Assembly: GCA_028599075.1 (NCBI GenBank)
Contig: JAQRMW010000048.1
Coordinates: 1 to 37,387 of the forward strand
Source: Urechidicola sp.
GTDB taxonomy: Bacteria > Bacteroidota > Bacteroidia > Flavobacteriales > Flavobacteriaceae
DNA: 37,387 nucleotides
Reading direction: 5' to 3'
The notes below the pieces were generated by a model. The model was not told the DNA's origin and made no database searches. It worked only from the letters and a program-made list of their open reading frames with translations. Positions 9,620 through 17,556 of the stretch are shown here, in pieces. Position numbers and translations under genes: made by a program. How positions within the stretch are numbered: position 1 is the first letter of the stretch; every line of letters starts with the position of its first letter.

Positions 9620-10441
9620 ATGACTATTAACTGTAACGGAAAATTAATCGACTTATCTACGCCAAAAGTAATGGGGATTTTAAATCTCACTCCCGATTCT
9701 TTTTTTGATGGCGGTAAGTATACATCCGATTTAGATATCCTAAATCAAGTTGAGAAAATGTTAGGTGATGGTGCCACTTTTATCGATATAGGCGCCTACT
9801 CATCTAGACCAAATGCAGTTCACATCTCTGAAGATGAAGAGTTAAAACGACTATTGCCTAATATCGAAATCATTTTAAAAAAGTTTCCAAAAACTCTTAT
9901 TTCTGCTGATACCTTTAGAAGTAATGTTGCTACCGAAAGTGTAAATTTAGGAGCATGTATGGTAAATGATATTTCTGGCGGAACATTAGATGAGAACATG
10001 TTTAAAGCCATTGGCAAGTTACAAGTGCCTTATATTTTGATGCATCTAAAAGGAACTCCACAAAACATGCAGAAAAACCCTACTTATGATAATGTAGTGA
10101 GAGATGTACTCAACTATTTTTCGGAAAAAGTAGCACTGCTAAGAAAAGAAAAAGCGAATGATATTATTTTAGATGTAGGCTTTGGCTTTGCAAAAACTTT
10201 GGAACACAATTATACATTACTCAAAAATCTAGAACATTTTAGTATACTAGAATTGCCTATACTAACTGGTATATCTAGAAAGTCAATGTTGTACAAACAA
10301 CTAAATACAGTTGCTAATAATGCATTGAATGCAACTACAGTTGCAAACACTATCGCTTTACAAAAAGGTACAAATATCTTGAGGGTACACGATGTAAAAG
10401 AAGCAATGGAGGCTATAAAGGTGGTAGGCAAAATTCAATAA
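9620..10441 (+). CDS. folP: Dihydropteroate synthase
   Basis: 273 residues, the usual length. It condenses 6-hydroxymethyl-dihydropterin pyrophosphate with p-aminobenzoate in folate synthesis. Conserved elements in order are GILNLTPDSFFDGG (residues 19-32), DIGAYSSRP (usually DIGGxSTRP), SADTFRSNVA, VNDISGG, DVGFGFAKTLEHN (usually DPGFGFGK), GISRKSM and the terminal RVHDV. The replacement of Pro by Val in the DPGFGFGK block is common among flavobacterial copies as far as I recall. cdaA begins 52 bases downstream on the same strand, an arrangement widely kept in Bacteroidota, so the two are probably cotranscribed. Confidence 0.95.
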   Translation: MTINCNGKLIDLSTPKVMGILNLTPDSFFDGGKYTSDLDILNQVEKMLGDGATFIDIGAYSSRPNAVHISEDEELKRLLPNIEIILKKFPKTLISADTFRSNVATESVNLGACMVNDISGGTLDENMFKAIGKLQVPYILMHLKGTPQNMQKNPTYDNVVRDVLNYFSEKVALLRKEKANDIILDVGFGFAKTLEHNYTLLKNLEHFSILELPILTGISRKSMLYKQLNTVANNALNATTVANTIALQKGTNILRVHDVKEAMEAIKVVGKIQ

Positions 10442-10493
10442 TAATGAAACGAAACAACGTGGATAATTTTAGTACATTTACAAAAAACAATTT

Positions 10494-11267
10494 ATGCTAG
10501 ACTTTTTAGACTATTCCTTTCTAGATATTTTAGATGTAGTACTTGTCGCCATTTTACTCTATTATATTTATAAATTACTAAGAGGCACAGTTGCTATCAA
10601 TATTTTTATTGGAATTACGATTATTTTTTTGATTTGGAAAATTACAGTGGCTCTTGAAATGGAAATGCTCAGTGGAATTTTAGGCACACTTGCTGGTGGT
10701 GGTATTGTAGCATTAATTGTTGTTTTTCAACAAGAAATTCGTAAATTTTTATTGATGTTGGGCACGACCAATTTCACTTCTAAACGCAATTTTTTAAAGC
10801 AATTGAAATTTGTAAAGTCCGAAGAACATATTGAAACAGATGTTGAAACAATTATCAATACTTGTGAAGCTATGGGCAGAATAAAAACTGGTGCTTTGAT
10901 TGTTTTTGAACGAAATCAAAAGTTAGATTTTGTAAAAACTACTGGGGATGCAATGCATGCCGAAGTAAACAAACCTATTCTAGAAAGTATCTTTTATAAA
11001 AATAGCCCATTACATGATGGGGCTATTATCATTAAAGGCAACAACATTATTGCCACTCGAATTATCTTACCACTATCTGACAAAAACATTCCGGCTAGAT
11101 TTGGATTGCGCCATAGAGCTGCTATTGGTATTTCAGAAAAAACAGATGCCTTGTGTTTAGTAGTTTCAGAAGAAACAGGAAAAATATCTTATATAAAAGA
11201 CGGGGAGTTTGTGTTGTACGAAGATGACTTTAGCTTGATAGAAACCTTGAAAAGTGACCTTACGTAA
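10494..11267 (+). CDS. cdaA: Diadenylate cyclase CdaA (c-di-AMP synthase)
   Basis: 257 residues. Three membrane segments near residues 12-28, 33-53 and 60-78 precede the cytosolic DisA_N domain. The catalytic DGA motif lies at residues 175-177 (HDGAIII) and the RHR motif at 206-208 (GLRHRAAIG). The enzyme makes the second messenger c-di-AMP from two ATP and acts at the inner face of the membrane. In Firmicutes the gene sits with cdaR and glmM and controls potassium and wall homeostasis. Here the partner is folP, and no cdaR is present. The targets in this organism cannot be read from the window. Confidence 0.95.
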   Translation: MLDFLDYSFLDILDVVLVAILLYYIYKLLRGTVAINIFIGITIIFLIWKITVALEMEMLSGILGTLAGGGIVALIVVFQQEIRKFLLMLGTTNFTSKRNFLKQLKFVKSEEHIETDVETIINTCEAMGRIKTGALIVFERNQKLDFVKTTGDAMHAEVNKPILESIFYKNSPLHDGAIIIKGNNIIATRIILPLSDKNIPARFGLRHRAAIGISEKTDALCLVVSEETGKISYIKDGEFVLYEDDFSLIETLKSDLT

Positions 11268-11306
11268 GACTTAAGACCGCTTCGCTGTTAGACAAAAGAT
11301 AAAAGA

Positions 11307-11702
11307 CTAATTTCTTTGATATTCAGATTGAAACCCATCAGAAACATTATAGTCATACAATATTAAATCATTGCCATCCAATACAATACGTTGATCAAAT
11401 ATTTCATTTTCATAAATAATCAAATCATCATAACCGCCATAAGGTGAATTTACTTGATCAATTGTATAATTCAATTCTGCAACAAGCTCACCATCAACAT
11501 ATTTTTTTATAATATTATTAGTAATAATAATTGATCGCTCTTCACCAGTTGATTCTGGTGTATAATACCAGCCACCAATACCCCCTGAAGTTTCGATCCA
11601 ATTCCATTCTCCAATTAATTTTGAATTGATATTTGAATCATCGTCATTAGTACATCCTACTAATAAAGTAATTGCTAATAGTAATAAAAAGTGCTTTTTC
11701 AT
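11307..11702 (-). CDS. Small putative surface lipoprotein
   Basis: 131 residues from the ATG at 11702. This start gives a textbook lipoprotein signal (MKKHFLLLLAITLLVGC), whereas the longer frame from 11795 runs into the ABC transporter gene. After the lipidated Cys comes TNDDDSN; acidic residues at this point match the lipoprotein export signal described for Bacteroidota and suggest surface display. The mature part holds GEWNWIETSGG and a series of short beta strands, reminiscent of the small lipocalin-like lipoproteins of flavobacteria. I do not recognise a specific family. It lies 70 bases downstream of the exporter gene on the same strand. Confidence 0.75.
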   Translation of the reverse strand: MKKHFLLLLAITLLVGCTNDDDSNINSKLIGEWNWIETSGGIGGWYYTPESTGEERSIIITNNIIKKYVDGELVAELNYTIDQVNSPYGGYDDLIIYENEIFDQRIVLDGNDLILYDYNVSDGFQSEYQRN

Positions 11703-11772
11703 ATTATATAGTTTATTATATAGATACCAAGACATAGTAAAGGTTGCGTTTGCTGATACAAAAAGTAATTTA

Positions 11773-13524
11773 CTAACTCGCAAATTGCATATCATACAAA
11801 TTGCTATAGTAGCTTTTATTTGCCAACAACTCTTTATGTGATCCTTGCTCTACAATCAAACCTTTATCCATTACAATAATTTTATCAGCCTTTTTAATGG
11901 TTGTTAAACGATGTGCAATAATTATAGATGTTTGGTTTTGTGTGATTTTGTCCGTTGCTTTTTGAATCAGTTGTTCAGAAAAAGAATCGATACTCGAAGT
12001 TGCTTCATCTAAAATTAAAATACTCGGATTGCTAATATATGCTCTTAAAAACGAAATTAATTGACGCTGACCTGAGGATAACATTACCCCTCTTTCTTTT
12101 ACATTATAATGATAGTCATTTGGTAAAGTCATGATAAAATCATGGATTCCTATTTCTTTGGCAGCAATTTTAACTTGCTCTAACGGAATCTCTTTATTCA
12201 ATACAATATTCTTATAAATAGTATCAGAAAACAGAAATACATCTTGTAAAACAATTGCTACATTTTTACGGAGTGTTGGGATAGTATACTTACTGATATT
12301 CTCATCATCAACTTTTATTTGCCCTGAATTAATTTCATAAAAACGATTGATTAAGTTAATAATCGTTGTTTTACCAGCACCTGTTGCACCAACAATTGCC
12401 ACGGTTTCTCCAGGTTTCACATCAAAAGAGATACCTTTTAAAACTTCTTCATTTTTTATATAACTAAACCTAACATCCTTAAAAGAAATTTTTCCTTTAA
12501 AATGTGATGCTTCGATACTTCCTTTATCTTCTATCTGACTTTCGGTATCGAGCACTTCAAAAATACGCTCACCAGCAACAATTCCCATTTGCATAGTATT
12601 GAATTTATCAGCAATTTGACGTAGGGGCCTGAACAACATTTGTGAAATCATAATAAAGAAGAAAATATCTTCAATTTTAGTTTCACTGCCTATGGCAATT
12701 ATTTCGATTCCTCCAAACCATACAATAAATCCTAAAGCAATTGAAGTTAACACCTCAGCAATCGGAAAGAAGATTGAGTAATACCAAATAGTTTTTACCC
12801 ATGCCGTTTTGTGCTTATCGTTTATTTCTTTGAAGGTCTCTAATTCAATCTTTTCTCGATTAAACAATTGTAAAATTTTCATACCAGTTACCCGCTCCTG
12901 AACAAATCCGTTCATGCTTGCAGCGTGTGAACGAATTTCTTTAAAGGAAACCTTTACTGCTTTTTGAAATAGTTTTGTGGCATAAATCAAAATAGGCAAG
13001 ACAATCAAATTAATAATGGCCAATCTCCAATTAACTGCAATCATAAAAATAACAGCAACTAACATGGTGAGTAAATCACTAATAATCATAAAAAAACCTT
13101 GACCAAAAAAATCTGCGATACGCTCTACATCGGTTACAACTCTAGTTACTAATTGCCCTACAGATGACTTATCAAAATAACTCATTTTAAAATTCATCAT
13201 ATGATTGTAGAGTTTCATCCGGATATCTTTGATAATGGTAAAACCCAATCGATGTGCAGAATAAATAAAAAATAATCGTGTTACGGTTTCTAACAATAGT
13301 ACAGAAAACATGATTAAAATAATATTCAATAACCCATCTGCATCTTTTAATGTAATGTAATTCCCAACAATATATTTTAAAAAAAGTGGTCTAAGAATAG
13401 TAAGAAATGACAACAAAATAACTGAGAACAAAGTCAAAAATAATTGCGTACGATATTTTTTGGCAAATTCCATTAACCTTCCAAATACTTTTACATCAAA
13501 AACTTTTACCTGTTCTTTACTCAT
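11773..13524 (-). CDS. MsbA-type ABC exporter, fused membrane and ATPase domains
   Basis: 583 residues, the standard length of a half-transporter that works as a homodimer in the inner membrane. The first 310 residues hold six membrane helices. The nucleotide-binding domain shows Walker A GATGAGKTT, the Q-loop VLQDVFLFSDT, signature LSSGQRQLI, Walker B ILILDEATSS and the H-loop IIAHRLTTI. Such proteins flip lipids, lipid A precursors or drugs. The substrate is not evident, and an MsbA role would be a guess. The gene starts six bases after the truA stop codon, so the two are almost certainly cotranscribed. Confidence 0.92.
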   Translation of the reverse strand: MSKEQVKVFDVKVFGRLMEFAKKYRTQLFLTLFSVILLSFLTILRPLFLKYIVGNYITLKDADGLLNIILIMFSVLLLETVTRLFFIYSAHRLGFTIIKDIRMKLYNHMMNFKMSYFDKSSVGQLVTRVVTDVERIADFFGQGFFMIISDLLTMLVAVIFMIAVNWRLAIINLIVLPILIYATKLFQKAVKVSFKEIRSHAASMNGFVQERVTGMKILQLFNREKIELETFKEINDKHKTAWVKTIWYYSIFFPIAEVLTSIALGFIVWFGGIEIIAIGSETKIEDIFFFIMISQMLFRPLRQIADKFNTMQMGIVAGERIFEVLDTESQIEDKGSIEASHFKGKISFKDVRFSYIKNEEVLKGISFDVKPGETVAIVGATGAGKTTIINLINRFYEINSGQIKVDDENISKYTIPTLRKNVAIVLQDVFLFSDTIYKNIVLNKEIPLEQVKIAAKEIGIHDFIMTLPNDYHYNVKERGVMLSSGQRQLISFLRAYISNPSILILDEATSSIDSFSEQLIQKATDKITQNQTSIIIAHRLTTIKKADKIIVMDKGLIVEQGSHKELLANKSYYSNLYDMQFAS

Positions 13525-13530
13525 CTTTAG

Positions 13531-14277
13531 TTATAATTCTGGATATACAATTTTAGTTAAAAACAATCCTCTTGCAGGAACTGAAAACCCTGCCTCACTC
13601 CTATTTTCACTTTCTATAATTTTTTTAAACGCATTTAGTGAGGTTTTATTTAATCCTACATTTATCAATGTCCCAACAATTGCTCTCACCATATTTCTTA
13701 AAAACCGGTTTGCGCTAATATGAAAAGTCAATACATTATTTTTCAAGACCCAATTAGCTTCAGTAACATCACAATCAAAGGTTTTTATATCAGTCATCGC
13801 TTTTGAAAAACATTTGAAATTCGTGTGATTCAGTAAAATAGCAGAAGCTTCATTCATCTTATCTACATCTAATTTTTGATGAAACAATTGCCAAGTTGTC
13901 TCTAACAAGAAAGGATTACGCCCTACATAAATTCGATATTCATAACTCCTGCTAGTCGCATCAAAACGAGCGTGCATTTTATCAGTAACCTGCGAAATTG
14001 TTTTGATTACTATATCATCAGGCAAATAAGAGTTTAACTTAAATAAAATAACCTCAATATCAAATGGGACTTCAATATCAAAATGCGCAAACATTTGCTC
14101 AGCGTGCACACCAGCATCGGTACGTCCTGCCCCCATAATGTTGATTTTACACTTGAGCAATTTAGTTAAGCCCTCATTTATTTTTTCTTGTACAGAAATT
14201 GCATTGGGCTGATATTGCCAACCGTGATAATGGGTTCCTTTATATGAAAGTTCTAAAAAATATCTCAAGAGAATCAC
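13531..14277 (-). CDS. truA: tRNA pseudouridine synthase A
   Basis: 248 residues, typical for TruA, which converts uridines 38-40 in the anticodon arm of many tRNAs. The catalytic Asp is residue 54 in GAGRTDAGVHAE. YKGTHYHGWQ near the start and FLRNMVRAIVGTLI in the C-terminal half are further family blocks. It is the first gene of a probable truA-exporter unit and is divergent from the phosphoesterase gene, with a 73-base spacer that contains imperfect GAAGTTAGAA-like words. Confidence 0.96.
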   Translation of the reverse strand: MILLRYFLELSYKGTHYHGWQYQPNAISVQEKINEGLTKLLKCKINIMGAGRTDAGVHAEQMFAHFDIEVPFDIEVILFKLNSYLPDDIVIKTISQVTDKMHARFDATSRSYEYRIYVGRNPFLLETTWQLFHQKLDVDKMNEASAILLNHTNFKCFSKAMTDIKTFDCDVTEANWVLKNNVLTFHISANRFLRNMVRAIVGTLINVGLNKTSLNAFKKIIESENRSEAGFSVPARGLFLTKIVYPEL

Positions 14278-14350
14278 TTATTTTTGTGGGATACAAATAT
14301 AATACAATTGTTTAAGTACAAAGTACGAAGTTAGAAATACGAAGTTTTAA

Positions 14351-14848
14351 ATGAAAAAGATTTTACTCCTTTCTGATACTCATAGCTATATTGACAATCA
14401 AATTTTAAAGCATGTAAAACAAGCTGATGAAGTTTGGCATGTAGGTGATATTGGTGATATCAAAGTTACCGATACTATCAAAAATCTAAAACCCCTTAGA
14501 GCTGTTTATGGAAATATTGATAATACAGAGGTTCGGTCAGAATTTCCGTTAGATAATAAATTTACCTTAGAAGATACATCTGTTTGGATGACTCATATTG
14601 GAGGATATCCCAATCGATATGATTTTAGAATTCGTGAAGAGATTAAAAACAATCCACCAAAAATTTTTATAAGTGGGCATTCGCATATATTAAAAGTACA
14701 ATTCGATAAAAAATTAAACCTACTACATCTCAATCCTGGCGCTGCAGGTAAAAATGGTCAACATCAAGTAAGAACAATGCTTCGCTTTGTAATTGATAAG
14801 GATGTTGTTAAAGATTTAGAAATTATTGAATTAGAGAAAAGAGTTTAA
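14351..14848 (+). CDS. YfcE/MJ0936-type metallophosphoesterase
   Basis: 165 residues of the small calcineurin-like phosphoesterase family. The two-metal centre is visible: LSDTHSYID (Asp8, His10), VGDIGD, YGNIDN, THIGG and SGHSHILK. Relatives hydrolyse phosphodiesters such as bis-p-nitrophenyl phosphate or cyclic nucleotides in vitro, with no agreed physiological substrate. A cdaA gene lies a few kilobases away, but nothing shows that c-di-AMP is its substrate; known c-di-AMP phosphodiesterases are of other families. It stands upstream of the M4 peptidase gene, which has its own promoter. Confidence 0.9.
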   Translation: MKKILLLSDTHSYIDNQILKHVKQADEVWHVGDIGDIKVTDTIKNLKPLRAVYGNIDNTEVRSEFPLDNKFTLEDTSVWMTHIGGYPNRYDFRIREEIKNNPPKIFISGHSHILKVQFDKKLNLLHLNPGAAGKNGQHQVRTMLRFVIDKDVVKDLEIIELEKRV

Positions 14849-14854
14849 TGATTG

Positions 14855-14886
14855 TTTGTTTATAAGCATAAAATATCTTATTTTAG
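14855..14886 (+). promoter_or_regulatory. Bacteroidota-type promoter of the M4 peptidase gene
   Basis: TTTG at 14855-14858 and TATTTTAG at 14879-14886 (one mismatch to TAnnTTTG), 20 bases apart. Transcription would start near 14893. This rules out an upstream ATG at 14856 and supports the start at 14907. Confidence 0.5.
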
Positions 14887-14906
14887 CAAAAAAAACTATC
14901 ATTAAA

Positions 14907-17486
14907 ATGAAACAACTTTTAAAAACCACCTTACTATTTGCTCTTTGGGTAGTTAGCATTGCTATGAATGCCCAAAATTCTAGAGACGCTATTCAGGTTC
15001 TAGAACAACAAACTGATGCGAAAGTTACCATCAACGAAAATTTTGGAACTGCCGAATTTGTAAAGTTCCAGCTAGAAAGACCTTTAAACCTTCAAGGGAA
15101 TACGGTACAAGACAAAACATCTTCGTTTTTAGCACAACATAAAGCTATTTACAATCTTAACTCTATAGAAGATTCTTTTGGAAATTTTGAAGTTAAAACT
15201 GACAATTACGGATTAAAAAATGTAGAACTAAAACAACTGTATAAAGGAGTTCCTGTTTTTGATGGAGTGTTGAAATTTCATTTCAATAGAGAAAATAAAT
15301 TAACAGCTATCAATGGTAACTTTATACCTGATATTAAGCTAAATGAAGTTCCTTCATTAAACAGATCTGAAGTAAATGCAATTGCATTAAGAGAAGTTGA
15401 GAATCAAAATATCAATAATTCTGGAATAACTTTACAAGTTATAAGTTCTGATTTATATGTATTTCAAAAAGGATTGGTACAAGGCTATTTTGGCGGGAAC
15501 TTTTTGGTATATAGAATAGAAGTTAGAAACGATGTTGATGTGAGAGAATTTTTATTTATTAATGCTCACGATGGGAGTCTAGTTGAACAATTTACAGGTA
15601 TGGCACATGCACTCGACCGTATTGTATATGAGAACAATACAAGTAATACTGTTTGGCAAGAAGGCGATGCTTTTCCAGGATCATTAGACCAATGGCAACA
15701 AAATGAAGTTGAAACTTCTGGACATATGTATCACTTTTTTAATAATGCTTTTGGCTATGTATCTTATGACGGGGCAGATGCACAAATGGTTACAATTAAT
15801 AACGACCCTAATATTAATTGCCCAAATGCCCAATGGACCGGAAGTGTTACTAGATATTGTACAGGTACAGCAACTGATGATATCATTGCTCATGAATGGG
15901 CACATGCCTATACCCAGTATACAAATAATTTAGTCTACGCATGGCAATCTGGAGCAATGAATGAAGCATATTCAGATATTTGGGGAGAAACAATTGATCT
16001 ACTAAATGGATATGAGGATGATGGTGAAAATTTATCATTAAGAACTAGTTGTGGGTCATCTGATAGATGGATGCAAGGTGAAGATGCTTCTAGTTTTGGT
16101 GGTGCTATTAGAGATATGTGGGATCCAACTTGTAAAGGTGGTCCTGGTAAGGTTACAGACGCGCAATATTGGTGCAGTACAACTGATGGTGGTGGTGTTC
16201 ATACAAATTCTGGAATTCCAAATCACGCCTATGCCTTATTAGTTGATGGGGGTACTTATAATGGACAAACAATAAGTGGTTTAGGATTTACTAAAGCCGC
16301 TCATATTTTTTGGAGAGCCCAAAGTGTTTACCTTACCTCGACAAGTGATTTTAATGCTTTGGCTGATGCTTTAGATGCTGCTTGTGCTGATTTAGTTGGG
16401 ATAAATTTAGAAGGACTATCAACAACGATTACACCTGCTGGGTTATCTGGAGAAATTATTACTGCTGATGATTGTAATCAAGTTGCAAATACACTTTTAG
16501 CTGTTGAATTAAGATTAAATCCTGATGGGTGTCTTTTTGGAGATATTCTAGCGGCAGATACCGACCCTCTTTGTGAGGCGGCAACAACTAATAATGTGTT
16601 TTTTGAAGATTGGGAATCTGGTATAGATGGTTGGACATTTGAAAACATTCCTGTAAATGCTAGTACTTGGACTACAAGAAATTGGCATATCCCATCTAGA
16701 GACCCCCTTCCAGATGGTAGACCAGGAAGTGGTATTTATGGACCAGACCCAATAAACGGTGATTGTGCTAGTGATTTAGAAAATGGGATTATTAGATTGC
16801 AAAGCCCTTTAATTACAATACCTAATGAAACAGGAAAATATGAATTGAGTTTTAATCATTATGTATATACAGAACAAAGTTGGGATGGAGGAAATCTAAA
16901 ATATAATTTAGACAGTAGTGGATGGCTAATAATACCTGCATCTGTCTTTACAGTAAATCCATATAATAGTTCTTTACAAACCGTTGCAGCTGGTAATGAC
17001 AATCCAATGGCGGGTGAGGCTGCTTTTACAGGAGGAAATACGACTCCAAATGGTAGTTCTGGTGGAAGTTGGGGACAAAGTACTATTGATTTATCTTTAT
17101 TAAATGTCAATGCAAATTCAACAATTCAATTTAGATGGGAAATGGGTACAGATGGTTGCAATGGAGCTGATGGCTGGTATTTAGATGAAATATACCTGTA
17201 CAATTGTGCAGCATCTTTGTCAGTTAATAACTACGACCAAATGATTGATGGTGTAACTATTTATCCAAATCCTACTCAAGGGATTGTTACCATTAAAAAA
17301 ACAAATGACGTACAATTAACAAAAGTACAGGTGCTTGATTTAAATGGACGAGTTCTAAAAAATATAGACCTCAGCGATATGCAGGCAGAAAGAAATTTAG
17401 ACATTCAAAATTTGGCTTCAGGAGTTTACTTTGTTAAAGTTACAAGTAATAATAGTACTGGAGTAATGAGATTGATTAAAAAATAG
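14907..17486 (+). CDS. Secreted M4 (thermolysin-like) metallopeptidase with T9SS sorting domain
   Basis: 859 residues from the ATG at 14907, which begins a good signal peptide ending near MNAQ. A propeptide of FTP/PepSY type (about residues 50-220) precedes the peptidase domain. Zinc is bound by HEWAH (His329, His333) and by Glu353 in NEAYSD. The 20-residue gap between the second His and this Glu equals that of thermolysin (His146-Glu166). His432 in VHTNSGIPN matches thermolysin His231. A region near residues 565-770 (WESGIDGWTF onward) resembles a jelly-roll or MAM-like binding domain. The last 75 residues, from VTIYPNPTQG to MRLIKK, are a type A T9SS sorting domain. The protein is therefore expected outside the cell as a degradative protease. 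Confidence 0.94.
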   Translation: MKQLLKTTLLFALWVVSIAMNAQNSRDAIQVLEQQTDAKVTINENFGTAEFVKFQLERPLNLQGNTVQDKTSSFLAQHKAIYNLNSIEDSFGNFEVKTDNYGLKNVELKQLYKGVPVFDGVLKFHFNRENKLTAINGNFIPDIKLNEVPSLNRSEVNAIALREVENQNINNSGITLQVISSDLYVFQKGLVQGYFGGNFLVYRIEVRNDVDVREFLFINAHDGSLVEQFTGMAHALDRIVYENNTSNTVWQEGDAFPGSLDQWQQNEVETSGHMYHFFNNAFGYVSYDGADAQMVTINNDPNINCPNAQWTGSVTRYCTGTATDDIIAHEWAHAYTQYTNNLVYAWQSGAMNEAYSDIWGETIDLLNGYEDDGENLSLRTSCGSSDRWMQGEDASSFGGAIRDMWDPTCKGGPGKVTDAQYWCSTTDGGGVHTNSGIPNHAYALLVDGGTYNGQTISGLGFTKAAHIFWRAQSVYLTSTSDFNALADALDAACADLVGINLEGLSTTITPAGLSGEIITADDCNQVANTLLAVELRLNPDGCLFGDILAADTDPLCEAATTNNVFFEDWESGIDGWTFENIPVNASTWTTRNWHIPSRDPLPDGRPGSGIYGPDPINGDCASDLENGIIRLQSPLITIPNETGKYELSFNHYVYTEQSWDGGNLKYNLDSSGWLIIPASVFTVNPYNSSLQTVAAGNDNPMAGEAAFTGGNTTPNGSSGGSWGQSTIDLSLLNVNANSTIQFRWEMGTDGCNGADGWYLDEIYLYNCAASLSVNNYDQMIDGVTIYPNPTQGIVTIKKTNDVQLTKVQVLDLNGRVLKNIDLSDMQAERNLDIQNLASGVYFVKVTSNNSTGVMRLIKK

Positions 17487-17500
17487 ATAATTCAACTCTA

Positions 17501-17538
17501 AAAAAAGCTGTTTAGAAACTACTCTAAACAGCTTTTTT
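17501..17538. terminator. Bidirectional terminator between the peptidase and the histidine kinase
   Basis: A perfect 16-base inverted repeat (17501-17516 and 17523-17538) with a six-base loop. The A run on one side and the T run on the other let it end both convergent transcripts. Confidence 0.92.
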
Positions 17539-17556
17539 ATACCATAAGAATCAAAT

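Noticed and set aside
11703-11795. N-terminal extension of the small lipoprotein back to 11795.
   Set aside because: It overlaps the exporter gene and would bury the lipoprotein signal behind 31 residues. The start at 11702 gives a standard signal.
14351-14848. A c-di-AMP phosphodiesterase partner for CdaA.
   Set aside because: Known c-di-AMP hydrolases are DHH-DHHA1 or HD-domain proteins. This is a YfcE-type calcineurin-like enzyme on a separate transcript.
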